From the NCBI GenBank assembly GCA_021820845.1, contig JAKADC010000001.1, positions 372,001 to 436,000 on the forward strand: a stretch of DNA of 64,000 nucleotides, written 5' to 3'. Origin of the DNA: Pseudomonadota bacterium (GTDB taxonomy: Bacteria; Pseudomonadota; Gammaproteobacteria; Burkholderiales; Thiobacillaceae). The position numbers and the translations under genes are program-made. Each line of letters begins with the position of its first letter. The first letter of the stretch is position 1. Below the pieces are notes generated by a model. The model worked only from the letters and a program-made list of their open reading frames with translations. It was not told where the DNA came from and searched no databases. This document shows positions 33,700 through 43,727 of this stretch, piece after piece.

Positions 33700-35088
33700 A
33701 TGAACTTCACTCAATTTCTGCTGATTCTGAAGGCGCGCAAGGCGATCATCCTCGGCGTGCTCATGCTTACCGTGGCTGTCGCGACGGCCGTGAGCCTGTG
33801 GCTTCCCGAGGAATACACGGCAACGACGTCGCTGATCATCGACTCGAAGAGCAAGGATCCCTTCACCGGGCAACTGATGCCGTCGCAGATGTTCCCGGGT
33901 TACATGGCGACGCAGGTGGACGTCATCCAGAGCACGTCGGTCGCGCAAAAAGTCGTGAGCGACATGAAGCTGGCGGACAGCCCCGGCACGCGGGAGCAGT
34001 TCATGGAGGCGACCCAGGGCAAGGGCAACATCAACCTCTGGCTGGCCGGCCTGCTGATGAAGAAGCTCGACGTGGAGCCTTCGCGCGAATCCAGCGTGAT
34101 CTCCATCAGCTTCACCGGCACCGATCCGCGATTCTCGGCCGCGGTCGCCAATGCTTTCGCCAAGGCCTATCTCGAAACCAGCCTCGATCTGCGCGTCGAG
34201 CCGGCCCGGCAGACCGCCGCCTGGTTCGATCAGCAGATCGTCGAGTTGCGCCACAATCTGGACGACGCGCAGCAAAAGCTCACCGCCTACCAGCGTGAAA
34301 AAGGCATCGTCGAATCGGACGAGAGGCTGGACGTGGAGACGCGCCGCATGAGCGAGATCGCGAGCCAGATGGTCGAGGCGCAATCGGCCTTGTTCGACGC
34401 CAGCTCGCGCGCGCGCAACAGCGGCAGCCTGCCGGAGGTGATCAACAATCCGGTCGTGCAGGGACTCAAGTCCCAGGTCTCGCAGGGCGAGGGAAAACTG
34501 GCCGACCTTGCCAAGCGGGTGGGCGTGAATCATCCTGACTACCAGCGCACGCTGGCCGAAGTGAACAGCTACAAGGCGCTTCTCGCCAACGAGCTGGCCC
34601 TGGCGAAGCGCGGGGTCGGCGCCACCGCCGGCGCGGCGCGCCAGCGCTACGACGAATTGAGCGGCGCGTTCGCGCAGCAGAAGGCGAAGGTTCTGGCGCT
34701 CAAGCAGCAACGCGAAGAAGCCGCGCTGCTGTCGCGCAACGTGCAGAATGCACAGCAGATCTATGATTCGGCCCTGCAGCGCTATGGCCAGAGCCGCATG
34801 GAGGCCCAGTCCACGCAGACCGACATCTCCGTGCTGAATCCTGCGACCCCGCCCCCCAAACCCTCCCAGCCGAAAGTGCTGCTGAACATTCTGTTGGCGG
34901 TGTTTCTGGGCTCGCTGCTCGGCGTGGGCGTCGGCTTCCTGGTGGAGATGCTGGATCGCAGGGTTCGGTCGGGGATGGATATCATCGTCGGTCTGGAAGT
35001 CCCGGTGCTGGCGGAGGTCACGAGAAAGGGCCGCCGTCTGCCCGTCCTGCGCCGCATGCTCCCGGGCAGGCGCCCTGCGCTGGCCTGA
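33700..35088 (+). CDS. epsF: Chain-length determinant protein EpsF
   Basis: The 462-residue Wzz-type inner-membrane protein has one helix near each end (about 15-33 and 388-412), enclosing a long periplasmic coiled-coil part (about 170-360, rich in Gln, Ala, Glu and Lys). The proline-rich segment before the second helix, NPATPPPKPSQPKVLLN, is the family hallmark. It regulates polymer length and contacts EpsE outside and EpsG inside. The short cytoplasmic tail has no kinase domain, which is supplied by the next gene. Confidence 0.93.
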   Translation: MNFTQFLLILKARKAIILGVLMLTVAVATAVSLWLPEEYTATTSLIIDSKSKDPFTGQLMPSQMFPGYMATQVDVIQSTSVAQKVVSDMKLADSPGTREQFMEATQGKGNINLWLAGLLMKKLDVEPSRESSVISISFTGTDPRFSAAVANAFAKAYLETSLDLRVEPARQTAAWFDQQIVELRHNLDDAQQKLTAYQREKGIVESDERLDVETRRMSEIASQMVEAQSALFDASSRARNSGSLPEVINNPVVQGLKSQVSQGEGKLADLAKRVGVNHPDYQRTLAEVNSYKALLANELALAKRGVGATAGAARQRYDELSGAFAQQKAKVLALKQQREEAALLSRNVQNAQQIYDSALQRYGQSRMEAQSTQTDISVLNPATPPPKPSQPKVLLNILLAVFLGSLLGVGVGFLVEMLDRRVRSGMDIIVGLEVPVLAEVTRKGRRLPVLRRMLPGRRPALA

Positions 35089-35126
35089 TGTGTCGTTCAT
35101 TTCCAACCGCATAAGCCGAGGTTCAC

Positions 35127-36017
35127 ATGAAGTCACTTATCAGCGCCAGCGAACAGGGCACCATCGTCGAACCGGCTGCAACGAGCATCCGGGCCGAGAC
35201 CAATATCGGGAAATTGCTCCAGGATGCGGGCAAGCTGAAGCCGCAGGACATGGAACGCGTCCTCAAGCTCCAGGAGAAACACAGCCTTCGTTTTGGCGAA
35301 GCCGCAAAAAAACTCGGCCTTGTGAGCGAGGCCGACATCCAGAAGGCGCTCTCGCAGCAGTTCGAGTATCCCTACATTTCCCCATCCGACACCCGGCTGA
35401 GCCCCGAAGTCACCGTCGCCTTCGCACCCTACGGCAAGGAAGCCGAAGCGCTGCGCACGCTTCGCTCCGAACTGATGCTGCGGTGGTTCGGCAATGGGCG
35501 AAAAACGCTGGCGATCGGCAGCACGCGGGCTGACGAGGGTGCGAGTTATCTGGCCGCCAACCTGGCCGTGCTGTTCGCGCAGATGCGACGGAAGGTGCTG
35601 CTCATCGACACCAACATGAGGCAGCCCCGCCAGCAAGAGCTCTTTCATCTGGGCAACGGCATGGGGCTGTCGGATCTCCTGGCCGAGCGCGTGCCATCGC
35701 TGCAGGTGCACCTGATCAAGCCGTTCCACACGCTGGCCGTGTTGCCGGCGGGCTCGCCGCCGCCCAACCCGACGGAACTGCTGGCGCGGCCCACGTTCGG
35801 CGCGCTGCTTTCCGGGCTGGAAACCAGCTACGACATCATCCTGCTCGACACCGTCCCCGCGCAGTCCAGTTCGGATTTCCAGCTGATCGCCGCGCGTGCG
35901 GGCGGCATGCTGGTCTCCACCCGACGCAACGTTACCCGCATGAACGCGCTGGCCGAGCTGAAGGACAAGATCACCTTCGCGGGTGCGCAGGTCGTCGGCG
36001 CCGCCGTACTGGATTGA
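35127..36017 (+). CDS. epsG: EpsG-type tyrosine kinase/ATPase partner of EpsF, Walker A altered
   Basis: The 296-residue cytosolic protein has an N-terminal GspE/PilB-N-like domain (about 25-85: IGKLLQDAGKLKPQDMERVL). A BY-kinase-like P-loop domain follows, with Walker A' VLLID (157-161) and Walker B IILLDT (236-241). At the expected Walker A site the sequence is GSTRADEGASYLAANLA: the usual Lys before Ser/Thr is Ala139. There is no C-terminal tyrosine cluster. It may be a regulatory pseudokinase or bind ATP differently. xrtB begins four bases after its stop. Confidence 0.85.
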   Translation: MKSLISASEQGTIVEPAATSIRAETNIGKLLQDAGKLKPQDMERVLKLQEKHSLRFGEAAKKLGLVSEADIQKALSQQFEYPYISPSDTRLSPEVTVAFAPYGKEAEALRTLRSELMLRWFGNGRKTLAIGSTRADEGASYLAANLAVLFAQMRRKVLLIDTNMRQPRQQELFHLGNGMGLSDLLAERVPSLQVHLIKPFHTLAVLPAGSPPPNPTELLARPTFGALLSGLETSYDIILLDTVPAQSSSDFQLIAARAGGMLVSTRRNVTRMNALAELKDKITFAGAQVVGAAVLD

Positions 36018-36021
36018 CTGC

Positions 36022-36912
36022 ATGAGTACGCTCACCCCACGGGCGTCGGTATCCGACGCGCTGGGTCCGCTCAAAACCGGGTGGCCGATCGTGTTCGGCC
36101 TGCTGATGCTGTACGTGCCGACGTACTGGATGCTGGCGCACGGGATCTGGAACACGGAAGAACAGGCGCACGGGCCGATCGTGCTGGCGGTGAGCCTGTA
36201 CCTGATCTGGCAGCGGCGCTCGATATTCACGAGCGACGATGGCCGCGTGCCCACGGGGATCGAGGCGGGAACGGGCTGGATTCTGCTGATCGCGGGACTG
36301 CTCGCGTATGCGCTGGGCCGCTCGCTGCAAATCCTGCTGCTGGAAGTCGGCTCGCAGATACCGGTCATTCTCGGCGTCCTGCTCATCACCCGGGGCGTCC
36401 GCGCCGCGCGTGCGCTGTGGTTCGCGCTGTTTTTCCTGGTGTTCATGATTCCGCTGCCGAGCTTCATCGTGGACACCGCGACGGGGCCGCTCAAGCAATA
36501 CATTTCGATCATCGCCGAGCAGGTGCTGTACGCGGCCGGATACCCGATCGCGCGAAGCGGCGTCACACTTACTATCGGCCCCTATCAGCTGCTCGTGGCC
36601 GACGCCTGTTCCGGCCTGCATTCGATGTTCAGCCTGTCGGCCATGGGATTGCTGTATCTGTATCTGGTGCAGCGGACCAGCATCGCGCGCAATCTCATCA
36701 TCATGGCCGCCATCCTGCCGATCGCCTTCGTTGCCAACGTCGTGCGGGTGATGGTATTGGTGCTCGTGACGTACCATCTCGGTGACGAAGCCGGCCAGGG
36801 GTTCCTGCATGGTTTCGCTGGCGTCATGCTGTTCATCATCGGCTTGCTGTTTCTGTTCGTGCTGGACTGGGTGCTGGGTTTCATCTTTCCCGACCGCAAG
36901 ACGCCGCAGTAA
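36022..36912 (+). CDS. xrtB: Exosortase B
   Basis: XrtB is an eight-helix transpeptidase-like membrane enzyme thought to cut PEP-CTERM proteins at the sorting signal. The 296-residue protein has the three catalytic residues: Cys196 in ADACSGLHS, Arg242 in ANVVRV and His263 in FLHGFAG. An ATG at 36022 was chosen; the longer frame upstream overlaps epsG. Three PEP-CTERM proteins in this window are candidate substrates. Its accessory gene epsI lies 2.2 kb downstream, separated by gmd and fcl. Confidence 0.94.
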   Translation: MSTLTPRASVSDALGPLKTGWPIVFGLLMLYVPTYWMLAHGIWNTEEQAHGPIVLAVSLYLIWQRRSIFTSDDGRVPTGIEAGTGWILLIAGLLAYALGRSLQILLLEVGSQIPVILGVLLITRGVRAARALWFALFFLVFMIPLPSFIVDTATGPLKQYISIIAEQVLYAAGYPIARSGVTLTIGPYQLLVADACSGLHSMFSLSAMGLLYLYLVQRTSIARNLIIMAAILPIAFVANVVRVMVLVLVTYHLGDEAGQGFLHGFAGVMLFIIGLLFLFVLDWVLGFIFPDRKTPQ

Positions 36913-36984
36913 AGCGCGGGCCGATCACAGAGCCGGGACCCAGTCATTCACCGCTTCCATTTCGTGTTTTCCAAATCAAACAAC

Positions 36985-38070
36985 ATGACAAAAAAAGCCC
37001 TCATCACCGGCATCACCGGCCAGGACGGTGCCTACCTTGCCGAATTCCTGCTGGGCAAAGGCTATGAAGTGCACGGCATCAAGCGCCGCACGTCGCTGTT
37101 CAACACCGACCGCATCGACCACCTCTACCAGGACCCGCACGAGACCGGCCGCAAGTTCATCCTGCACCACGGCGACCTCACCGACTCGTCGAGCCTCATC
37201 CGCATCATCCAGCAGGTCCAGCCCGACGAGATCTACAATCTCGCCGCGCAAAGCCACGTCGCCGTCTCCTTCGAGGAACCGGAATACACCGCCAACTCCG
37301 ACGCCCTCGGCGCATTGCGCATCCTCGAAGCCATCCGCATCCTCGGCCTCGAAAAGAAAACCCGCTTCTACCAGGCGTCGACCTCCGAACTCTTCGGCCT
37401 CGTCCAGGAAATCCCGCAGAAGGAGACCACCCCCTTCTACCCGAGAAGCCCGTATGCGGTCGCCAAGCTCTACGCCTACTGGATCACCGTCAACTACCGC
37501 GAAGCCTACGGCATGTATGCCTGCAACGGCATCCTCTTCAACCACGAGAGCCCGATCCGCGGCGAGACCTTCGTCACCCGCAAGATCACCCGTGCGCTCG
37601 CCAGAATCAAACTCGGGCTGCAGGACTGCCTCTTCCTCGGCAACATGGACGCCAAGCGCGACTGGGGCCATGCCAAGGACTACGTCGAAATGCAGTGGCT
37701 CATGCTGCAGCAGGACAAGCCCGAGGACTTCGTCATCGCCACCGGCGTCCAGTACTCGGTCAGGGACTTCGTCAACGCAGCCGCCAAGGAGCTTGGCATG
37801 GCCATCCGCTGGGAAGGGCAGGGCGTCGACGAGAAGGGCTACGACGCCAACGGCAAATGCATCGTCGCCGTCGACCCGCGCTACTTCCGCCCGACCGAAG
37901 TCGAGACCCTGCTCGGCGACCCCGCCAAGGCCAAGAACAAGCTCGGCTGGACGCCCAAGATCGGCTTCGGCGAACTGGTCAGCGAGATGGTGCGCGAAGA
38001 CCTCAAGGCCGCCGAGCGCGACGAACTGGTGAAGAAGCATGGCTACAAGGCCATGGACTATCACGAGTAA
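36985..38070 (+). CDS. gmd: GDP-mannose 4,6-dehydratase
   Basis: This short-chain dehydrogenase-type enzyme turns GDP-mannose to GDP-4-keto-6-deoxymannose, the first step to GDP-L-fucose. The 361-residue protein has the NADP motif [19 protein letters not shown], the catalytic ASTSELFG and [10 protein letters not shown], and [16 protein letters not shown] in the middle. The ATG at 36985 is used rather than one seven codons earlier because it matches the family N-terminus. Its codons lean strongly to C endings (CTC, ATC, GCC). fcl starts four bases after the stop. Confidence 0.96.
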   Translation: MTKKALITGITGQDGAYLAEFLLGKGYEVHGIKRRTSLFNTDRIDHLYQDPHETGRKFILHHGDLTDSSSLIRIIQQVQPDEIYNLAAQSHVAVSFEEPEYTANSDALGALRILEAIRILGLEKKTRFYQASTSELFGLVQEIPQKETTPFYPRSPYAVAKLYAYWITVNYREAYGMYACNGILFNHESPIRGETFVTRKITRALARIKLGLQDCLFLGNMDAKRDWGHAKDYVEMQWLMLQQDKPEDFVIATGVQYSVRDFVNAAAKELGMAIRWEGQGVDEKGYDANGKCIVAVDPRYFRPTEVETLLGDPAKAKNKLGWTPKIGFGELVSEMVREDLKAAERDELVKKHGYKAMDYHE

Positions 38071-38074
38071 GCTG

Positions 38075-39082
38075 ATGGATCGCCAAGCCAGGATTTATAT
38101 CGCCGGCCATCGCGGCCTGGTCGGCTCCGCCCTGATCCGCAACCTGCGCGACAAGGGCTACGCCAACTTCGTCACGCGCACCCACGCCGAACTCGACCTC
38201 ACCAGCCAGGCCGCGGTCGACGCCTTCTTCGAACAGGAGAAGCCGGACTACGTGTTTCTCGCCGCGGCGAAGGTGGGTGGCATCCACGCCAACGACACCT
38301 ATCCGGCCGAGTTCATCCGCGACAACCTCGCCATCCAGACCAACATCATCCACGCCGCATACAGGAACGGCGTCGAGCGCCTGCTGTTCCTCGGCTCGAG
38401 CTGCATCTATCCCAGGCTCGCGCCGCAGCCGATGAAGGAAGAGCATCTGCTCACCAGCGAACTCGAGCCGACCAACCGGCCGTACGCCCTGGCGAAAATC
38501 GCCGGCATCGAGATGTGCTGGGCGTACAACCGGCAATACAAGACGCGGTTCCTCGCCGTCATGCCGACCAACCTCTACGGCCCGGGGGACAACTACCACC
38601 CGGAGAATTCGCACGTCATCCCGGCGCTGATCCGCCGCTTCCATGAAGCGAAGCTCGCGAATGCGCCGAGCGTCACCGTCTGGGGCAGCGGCACGCCCAG
38701 ACGCGAATTCCTCTACAGCGAAGACATGGCCGACGCCTGCGTGCATCTCATGAACCTGCCCGACGCGCAGTTCGTCCCGCTGCTGGGGCAGGACCGCAAC
38801 GACGGCCTGCCGCCGCTGATCAACATCGGCGTGGGGCACGATCTCAGCATCTGCGAACTCGCCGAAACCGTGAAGGACGTGGTGGGCTACACGGGCACGA
38901 TCGAGTTCGACGCGACCAAGCCCGACGGCACGCCGCGCAAGCTGATGGACGTCGGGCGGCTGAATGGCATGGGGTGGTCGGCGCGCACCGCGATGCGCGA
39001 GGGACTGGCGCTCGCCTATCGCGATTTCATGAACCAGGATGGCTCATCCGGCCGCCCGGCCCCGGCTCGCGCGCCCGGCTAG
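38075..39082 (+). CDS. fcl: GDP-L-fucose synthase
   Basis: This epimerase-reductase makes GDP-L-fucose from the product of Gmd. The 335-residue protein shows [18 protein letters not shown] (NADP site), [15 protein letters not shown] and the catalytic [12 protein letters not shown], and [28 protein letters not shown]. The ATG at 38075 follows the gmd stop closely. With gmd it forms a complete fucose-donor pair, so the exopolymer probably contains fucose or a derivative. Confidence 0.96.
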   Translation: MDRQARIYIAGHRGLVGSALIRNLRDKGYANFVTRTHAELDLTSQAAVDAFFEQEKPDYVFLAAAKVGGIHANDTYPAEFIRDNLAIQTNIIHAAYRNGVERLLFLGSSCIYPRLAPQPMKEEHLLTSELEPTNRPYALAKIAGIEMCWAYNRQYKTRFLAVMPTNLYGPGDNYHPENSHVIPALIRRFHEAKLANAPSVTVWGSGTPRREFLYSEDMADACVHLMNLPDAQFVPLLGQDRNDGLPPLINIGVGHDLSICELAETVKDVVGYTGTIEFDATKPDGTPRKLMDVGRLNGMGWSARTAMREGLALAYRDFMNQDGSSGRPAPARAPG

Positions 39083-39141
39083 GGTCGCGAGCGCGCGCCC
39101 GGAAACCCCGGGCGAAGGCATAGCGTAACAAGGAGTGTGTC

Positions 39142-39831
39142 ATGCTCAGATTCAGTTTCAAGCACATCATGGTCGGCCTTGTCATGGTAGGTGCCGTCGG
39201 CTTGTCGTATGCGCTGACGCCCAAGGCGAAGATCGCCGATCAGCGTTCGAAGCTCGATCTGGAAACCATGATTCCCCAGCAGTTCGGCGACTGGAAGGTG
39301 GATGAAACCATCGTTCCGCTGCAGGTCAGCCCCGACCTTCAGGCTGCGCTGAACAAGGTCTACAACCAGACGCTGAGCCGGACCTACGTCAATTCGAAGG
39401 ATGAACGCATCATGCTCTCGATCGCGTATGGCACGGACCAGAGCGACAACGTGCAGGTCCACCTTCCCGAAGGCTGCTATCGCGGACAGGGCTTCGCCAT
39501 CAGCAAGAAGACCGAGTCGGTGATGCAGACCCTGTTCGGCAACATTCCCGTCGCCAAGCTCGTCGCGACCCGGGAAGCGCGCGAAGAGCCGATCACCTAC
39601 TGGGTGCTCGTCGGCGGGCAGATTGCGCGGGACAACTGGGAAATGAAAAAAGCCAAGCTCAAGTTCGCGCTGAAAGGGGAAGTGCCGGACGGCATCCTGA
39701 TCCGGGTTTCGAGCATCACCTCCGACGTGAGCCGGGGATACGAATTGCAGCGCGAGTTTTCCGAGGCGATGCTCGCGGCCCTCCCGGCCAGTTACCGCTC
39801 GCGCCTGATCGGCTCCGGGAGCGCCGGATGA
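39142..39831 (+). CDS. epsI: EpsI family protein, exosortase-associated
   Basis: The 229-residue protein has one N-terminal helix (about 7-25) and an outer domain of the EpsI family: MIPQQFGDWKVDE, the characteristic VHLPEGCYRGQGF with its cysteine, and YWVLVGGQ. EpsI is found with, or fused to, exosortases and is needed for exopolymer production in related loci, though its activity is unclear. It overlaps the flippase gene by four bases. Its distance from xrtB is caused by gmd-fcl lying in between. Confidence 0.9.
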   Translation: MLRFSFKHIMVGLVMVGAVGLSYALTPKAKIADQRSKLDLETMIPQQFGDWKVDETIVPLQVSPDLQAALNKVYNQTLSRTYVNSKDERIMLSIAYGTDQSDNVQVHLPEGCYRGQGFAISKKTESVMQTLFGNIPVAKLVATREAREEPITYWVLVGGQIARDNWEMKKAKLKFALKGEVPDGILIRVSSITSDVSRGYELQREFSEAMLAALPASYRSRLIGSGSAG

Positions 39832-41330
39832 GCGGACCGCGCTCGGGCGAGCACGGCATCGCCCGCAACACGGCGTACAACATGGCCGGAAGCATTCTTC
39901 CGATCGCGGTCACGCTCGTCACGGTTCCGCTTTATCTGCACCAGATCGGGCAGGCCCGCTACGGCCTCCTTGCCATCGTCTGGCTGATCCTCGGCTATTT
40001 CAGCATCTTCGACATGGGGCTTTCGCGGGCCACCGCCAACCTCACCGCCAAGTGGCGCGAGCACCCAGCGGAGGACCGGCAGAGCCTGTTCTGGACGGCG
40101 CTGTCGATGAATGCACTGTTCGGTCTCCTCGGCGGCTTGCTCTTCTGGCTGCTCGGCGGGCTGCTGCTGGAGGACGTCGTGAAGATGCCGCTCGCGCTGC
40201 GCACCGAGGTCACCTCGGCGCTGCCCTGGATCACGCTGGCGATCCCGCTCATCACGGTGTCGGGCGTGCTCACGGGCACGCTGGAAGGCAACAACCGCTT
40301 TCTCACCGTCAACGTCATCAGCGTCGTCGGCAGCGTCATGTTCGCCGTGGTTCCGCTCGTCATCGCGTTTGCGTGGAGCCACAGCCTGGTGTGGCTGATC
40401 CCGGCCGCGGTGCTGACGCGCGCGATCTTCGCCGTCCCGCTCCTGGTTTTCGCCCTGCGCGCCCTGCCGCGGCCCGGCTTCGTCAGGCCCAGTCCGGCCA
40501 TCGCCCGCAAGCTCGTCGGCTACGGCGGCTGGGTCATGGTCACGAACGTGCTCAGCCCCGTGCTGGAAGCGGCGGATCGCATGCTGATCGCGACGGTCCT
40601 CGGCGTGACGGCCGTGACCGCCTATACCATTCCGTTCAATCTCGCTGACCGCCTGAGGATCATCCCGCGCGCCCTCGGGCGCACGCTGTTTCCCCATCTG
40701 TCGACGCTCGATGCCGACATGGCGAAGCGGACCTCGCAGGCGAACGTCCGTGCGCTCGGCAAGGTAATGGCGCTGATGGTTTCGCTCGCCATCCTCGGAC
40801 TGCACCTCTTCTTCAGCCTCTGGATCAAGCCCGAGTTCGCGGAGCAATCTGCTCCCGTGGGCGAGATCCTGCTGGTGGGCCTGTGGATCAACGGGATCGC
40901 ATTCCTGCCTTTCTCGCTCCTTCAATCGCAGGGCCGTCCCGACCTGACCGCGAAGTTCCATGCGCTCGAACTGATTCCGTTCCTCGGGATATTGTGGGTC
41001 GGCATGCAATGGCTCGGCCTGGAGGGCGCGGCGCTGGCCTGGGCGCTGCGTGCCCTCGTCGACGCGGCCCTGCTGTTCTGGGTCACGGGGCTGACGGCCG
41101 CCGCCGTCGCCGATCTGTGGCCGGCATTTTTCGCGCTCGGGGGAAGCGCGCTTCTCGCCGCGACCCTGCCTGACGAAAGCCTGCTGAAATGGGGCCTCGG
41201 CGCGCTGTTGGCGCTCGGCCTCGCGGCGTGGATCTGGCAAAGCGAGCCCGGCTTGCGCGGGCATGTTCTGAGACGGTTTCCCAACCTGCGGCGCATTCCG
41301 TTCTGCAAAACGCCGTCGCCCCTGCCATGA
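39828..41330 (+). CDS. Polysaccharide flippase (Wzx-like, MOP superfamily)
   Basis: The 500-residue protein has about 12-14 membrane helices and the polysaccharide transporter pattern: NTAYNMAGSILPIAVTLVTVPLYLHQIG at the start, GYFSIFDMGLSRATANLTAK and later NLADRLRIIPRALGRTLFPHLS. It should turn lipid-linked repeat units from the inner to the outer face of the inner membrane. Start and stop both overlap the neighbouring genes by four bases, so translation is coupled along the operon. Confidence 0.9.
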   Translation: MSGPRSGEHGIARNTAYNMAGSILPIAVTLVTVPLYLHQIGQARYGLLAIVWLILGYFSIFDMGLSRATANLTAKWREHPAEDRQSLFWTALSMNALFGLLGGLLFWLLGGLLLEDVVKMPLALRTEVTSALPWITLAIPLITVSGVLTGTLEGNNRFLTVNVISVVGSVMFAVVPLVIAFAWSHSLVWLIPAAVLTRAIFAVPLLVFALRALPRPGFVRPSPAIARKLVGYGGWVMVTNVLSPVLEAADRMLIATVLGVTAVTAYTIPFNLADRLRIIPRALGRTLFPHLSTLDADMAKRTSQANVRALGKVMALMVSLAILGLHLFFSLWIKPEFAEQSAPVGEILLVGLWINGIAFLPFSLLQSQGRPDLTAKFHALELIPFLGILWVGMQWLGLEGAALAWALRALVDAALLFWVTGLTAAAVADLWPAFFALGGSALLAATLPDESLLKWGLGALLALGLAAWIWQSEPGLRGHVLRRFPNLRRIPFCKTPSPLP

Positions 41331-42328
41331 ATCCGAGCATCCCGGGCGCACCGCGCATTTCGATCGCGATGGCGACCTACAACGGGTCGAAATATCTGCT
41401 CGAGCAACTGGACAGTCTCGACGCCCAGACGCTGACGCCGCATGAACTGGTGGTCACCGACGACGGGTCGACGGACGCGACCCTCGAACTTCTCGAGGCG
41501 TTCGCCCGACGCGCGGCATTCCCTGTGCGCGTCCATCGCAACGAGCACCGGCTCGGCTATCGCGACAATTTTCTCAAGGCTGCCAGGCTGTGCAGCGGCG
41601 AGCTCATCGCTTTCTGCGACCAGGACGACGTCTGGATGGCGAACAAGCTCGAGAGGGCGGCGCAGGCGTTCGCCGATCCCGACGTGCTGCTCGTGATCCA
41701 CGACATCCAGGTGGTAACGGAAGCGCTCGGCGCGCCGCGCTACTACCGGGCGCCCAACTGCAATTCGCCGTTTGCCGTGCAGTACGGCAACTCGATGGTG
41801 TTTCGCGCAGACCTGCCGCTCGATCTCGACATCGTCCGCCCGCCTTCCGAGCGCGATCCGGACGCGTCGCCGCTGGCGCACGACGAGTGGATTCCGTTTC
41901 TGGCTTCCAGCCTGGGGAAATGTGTCAATCTGCACAGCCCGCTGCTTCTGTACCGCCAACACGAAAGCAATACGTGCGGCTTCGGTCAGCGCACCGGGCC
42001 CTCGCCGGAATCCCAGCGGGAGCAGAACGCGCGCCGGTTTCGGCACCGGTCCCAGCGCGCCCGCGAGCACGCCGCGACGCTCAGGGTCTTGATCGAGGAA
42101 ACCGAGCTTTCCGAAAAGCGGTGCGCCCATGCGCAAGCGAGCCTCGCGCGCTGGGAGCGCTACGCGCGCCTCCTGCAACACCGGTCCGAACTGTACAAGG
42201 ACGATTCGGAATTCCTGTCGCGCCTGCAACGCGTGATGCATATCCTGCTTTTGCAGGGGTACACGAAGAATCAGCTCGGCCGCCGGGCATTGGTGAAGGA
42301 CGCCATCGCGGCGTTCAGGCGCGCCTGA
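41327..42328 (+). CDS. Family 2 glycosyltransferase
   Basis: The 333-residue GT-A protein has ISIAMATYNGSKYLLEQLDSLDAQTLTPHELVVTDDGSTD at the start, the metal-binding acidic motif FCDQDDVW near residue 98, and a later HDEW. This is the pattern of rhamnosyl- and related transferases that act on lipid-linked sugars. The start overlaps the flippase stop; a longer frame upstream was rejected. The donor and linkage cannot be told from sequence. Confidence 0.9.
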   Translation: MNPSIPGAPRISIAMATYNGSKYLLEQLDSLDAQTLTPHELVVTDDGSTDATLELLEAFARRAAFPVRVHRNEHRLGYRDNFLKAARLCSGELIAFCDQDDVWMANKLERAAQAFADPDVLLVIHDIQVVTEALGAPRYYRAPNCNSPFAVQYGNSMVFRADLPLDLDIVRPPSERDPDASPLAHDEWIPFLASSLGKCVNLHSPLLLYRQHESNTCGFGQRTGPSPESQREQNARRFRHRSQRAREHAATLRVLIEETELSEKRCAHAQASLARWERYARLLQHRSELYKDDSEFLSRLQRVMHILLLQGYTKNQLGRRALVKDAIAAFRRA

Positions 42329-42340
42329 GGCCGCAGGGAC

Positions 42341-43630
42341 ATGCAATCCGTGAACGCAAAGACGAAGCTCCTCGTCGTTTCACCCGTCGCCTTCGCGCCC
42401 GACTGGCAGGGAAGCCGCAAGCGCGTGAAACAGATGGTCGAGATGATGGAGCGCCTCGGCTTTGAAGTCCATTTCGTGTTCGTGCGCGGAAAGGACCAGC
42501 GCGACGCCGACAGTGCTGCGATGTCTCAACGGCTGCAGGGGCGTTTCGTCGAGCTGCGGGACAAGAAGTCGACGAGCCGCCTGAGTCCGTGGTATCTGCA
42601 GGCAAGAATCGCCAGCAAGCTGAGGCTGTACCGGTTCTGCAACATCTCGCCCGATGCCTGGTATTTCGACGAGATCGGGCACATGGTCAAGGAGATCGTC
42701 GCGCGGGAGGGCATCGACGTTCTCCTGGTCGAATATCCGTTCTATTCGAAGGTACTCGAGTCGACGCCCGGCGTTCTGAAAATCATCGACATGCACGATG
42801 TGTTCGCCGACCGCTACAAGGAATTCCTGCGCAACGGAAAACGCCCGGTGCCGTGGTATTCGGTATCCAGGGCCGGCGAACGGAAATCGATCGGCCGCGC
42901 CGACATCGTGCTGGCCATCCAGGAAGACGACGCGGCGGTCTTTCGCGCCTACGGGCATCCCGGCGTCGTCACGCTTTCCTACGCGCCGGCGCCGGTCGAA
43001 GCGGTCGAACCGCGCCACCCCGGCATGCTGAAGGTCTGCTTTCTTGGAACGGGAAACTTCTTCAACATCAACGCGCTCGAGCACTACTTGCAGCACATTC
43101 ATCCCGCGATCCTGCGCGCCGGAATCGAGTACGAACTGGTCGTGATCGGCGCGGTGTCCGAGCCGTTCAGGCAGGTGCGCGTCGAAGGCAACGTGACGAT
43201 GCTCGGCAAGGTCGCGGAACTCGAACGCGAATTGTCGAAATGCGACGCGCTGGTCAACTCGCTGAGCGCGGGAACGGGGCTGCCCATCAAGGTGCTCGAT
43301 TCGCTGGCGTGCGGACTGCAGGTGCTCGCGACGCCCGCCGGCGCGCGGGGACTGCCTTTGCATCGCAACCTCGGCGCGGTCAGGATCTGCCGCGAGACGC
43401 AGGACTGGGTCGACGCGGTGCAGACGCTTTCGCGCAAGAAGCGCGAAGGCGCCGATCTCGCTGCCGACGCGCGGCGCGATCTCGAAATCATCCGCAAGGA
43501 CATCGAGGACGCCACGCGAAATCTGTTTGCGCTGATCACGGAGGCGTTGCCGGGCGCGGCAACTGCCCGGCAGGCTCCTTCGGCGGGACGCTATGAGGAA
43601 CTCGGGAACAAGCTTCCGTCAAATGTATAG
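42341..43630 (+). CDS. GT-B glycosyltransferase (family 4-like)
   Basis: The 429-residue protein has a two-domain GT-B pattern: an N-terminal LVVSPVAFAPDWQGSRKRVKQMVEMM, and a C-terminal donor domain with LKVCFLGTGNFFNINALEHYL and the acidic-to-glycine motif NSLSAGTGLPIKVLDSLACGLQVLATPAGARGL. The classic EX7E is replaced by LSAGTGLPIKVLD, so it is a divergent member. It begins 12 bases after the family 2 gene. The specific sugar is unknown. Confidence 0.85.
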   Translation: MQSVNAKTKLLVVSPVAFAPDWQGSRKRVKQMVEMMERLGFEVHFVFVRGKDQRDADSAAMSQRLQGRFVELRDKKSTSRLSPWYLQARIASKLRLYRFCNISPDAWYFDEIGHMVKEIVAREGIDVLLVEYPFYSKVLESTPGVLKIIDMHDVFADRYKEFLRNGKRPVPWYSVSRAGERKSIGRADIVLAIQEDDAAVFRAYGHPGVVTLSYAPAPVEAVEPRHPGMLKVCFLGTGNFFNINALEHYLQHIHPAILRAGIEYELVVIGAVSEPFRQVRVEGNVTMLGKVAELERELSKCDALVNSLSAGTGLPIKVLDSLACGLQVLATPAGARGLPLHRNLGAVRICRETQDWVDAVQTLSRKKREGADLAADARRDLEIIRKDIEDATRNLFALITEALPGAATARQAPSAGRYEELGNKLPSNV

Positions 43631-43727
43631 CGAAGGCGGAACTTCGATGTGCCGCGCCCTCGCGGTTTCCCCGGGAAGTCCGAAGCGGGGCGGCCGGCAT
43701 CGATCCCCAATTTGGAAATGTCGTGAG

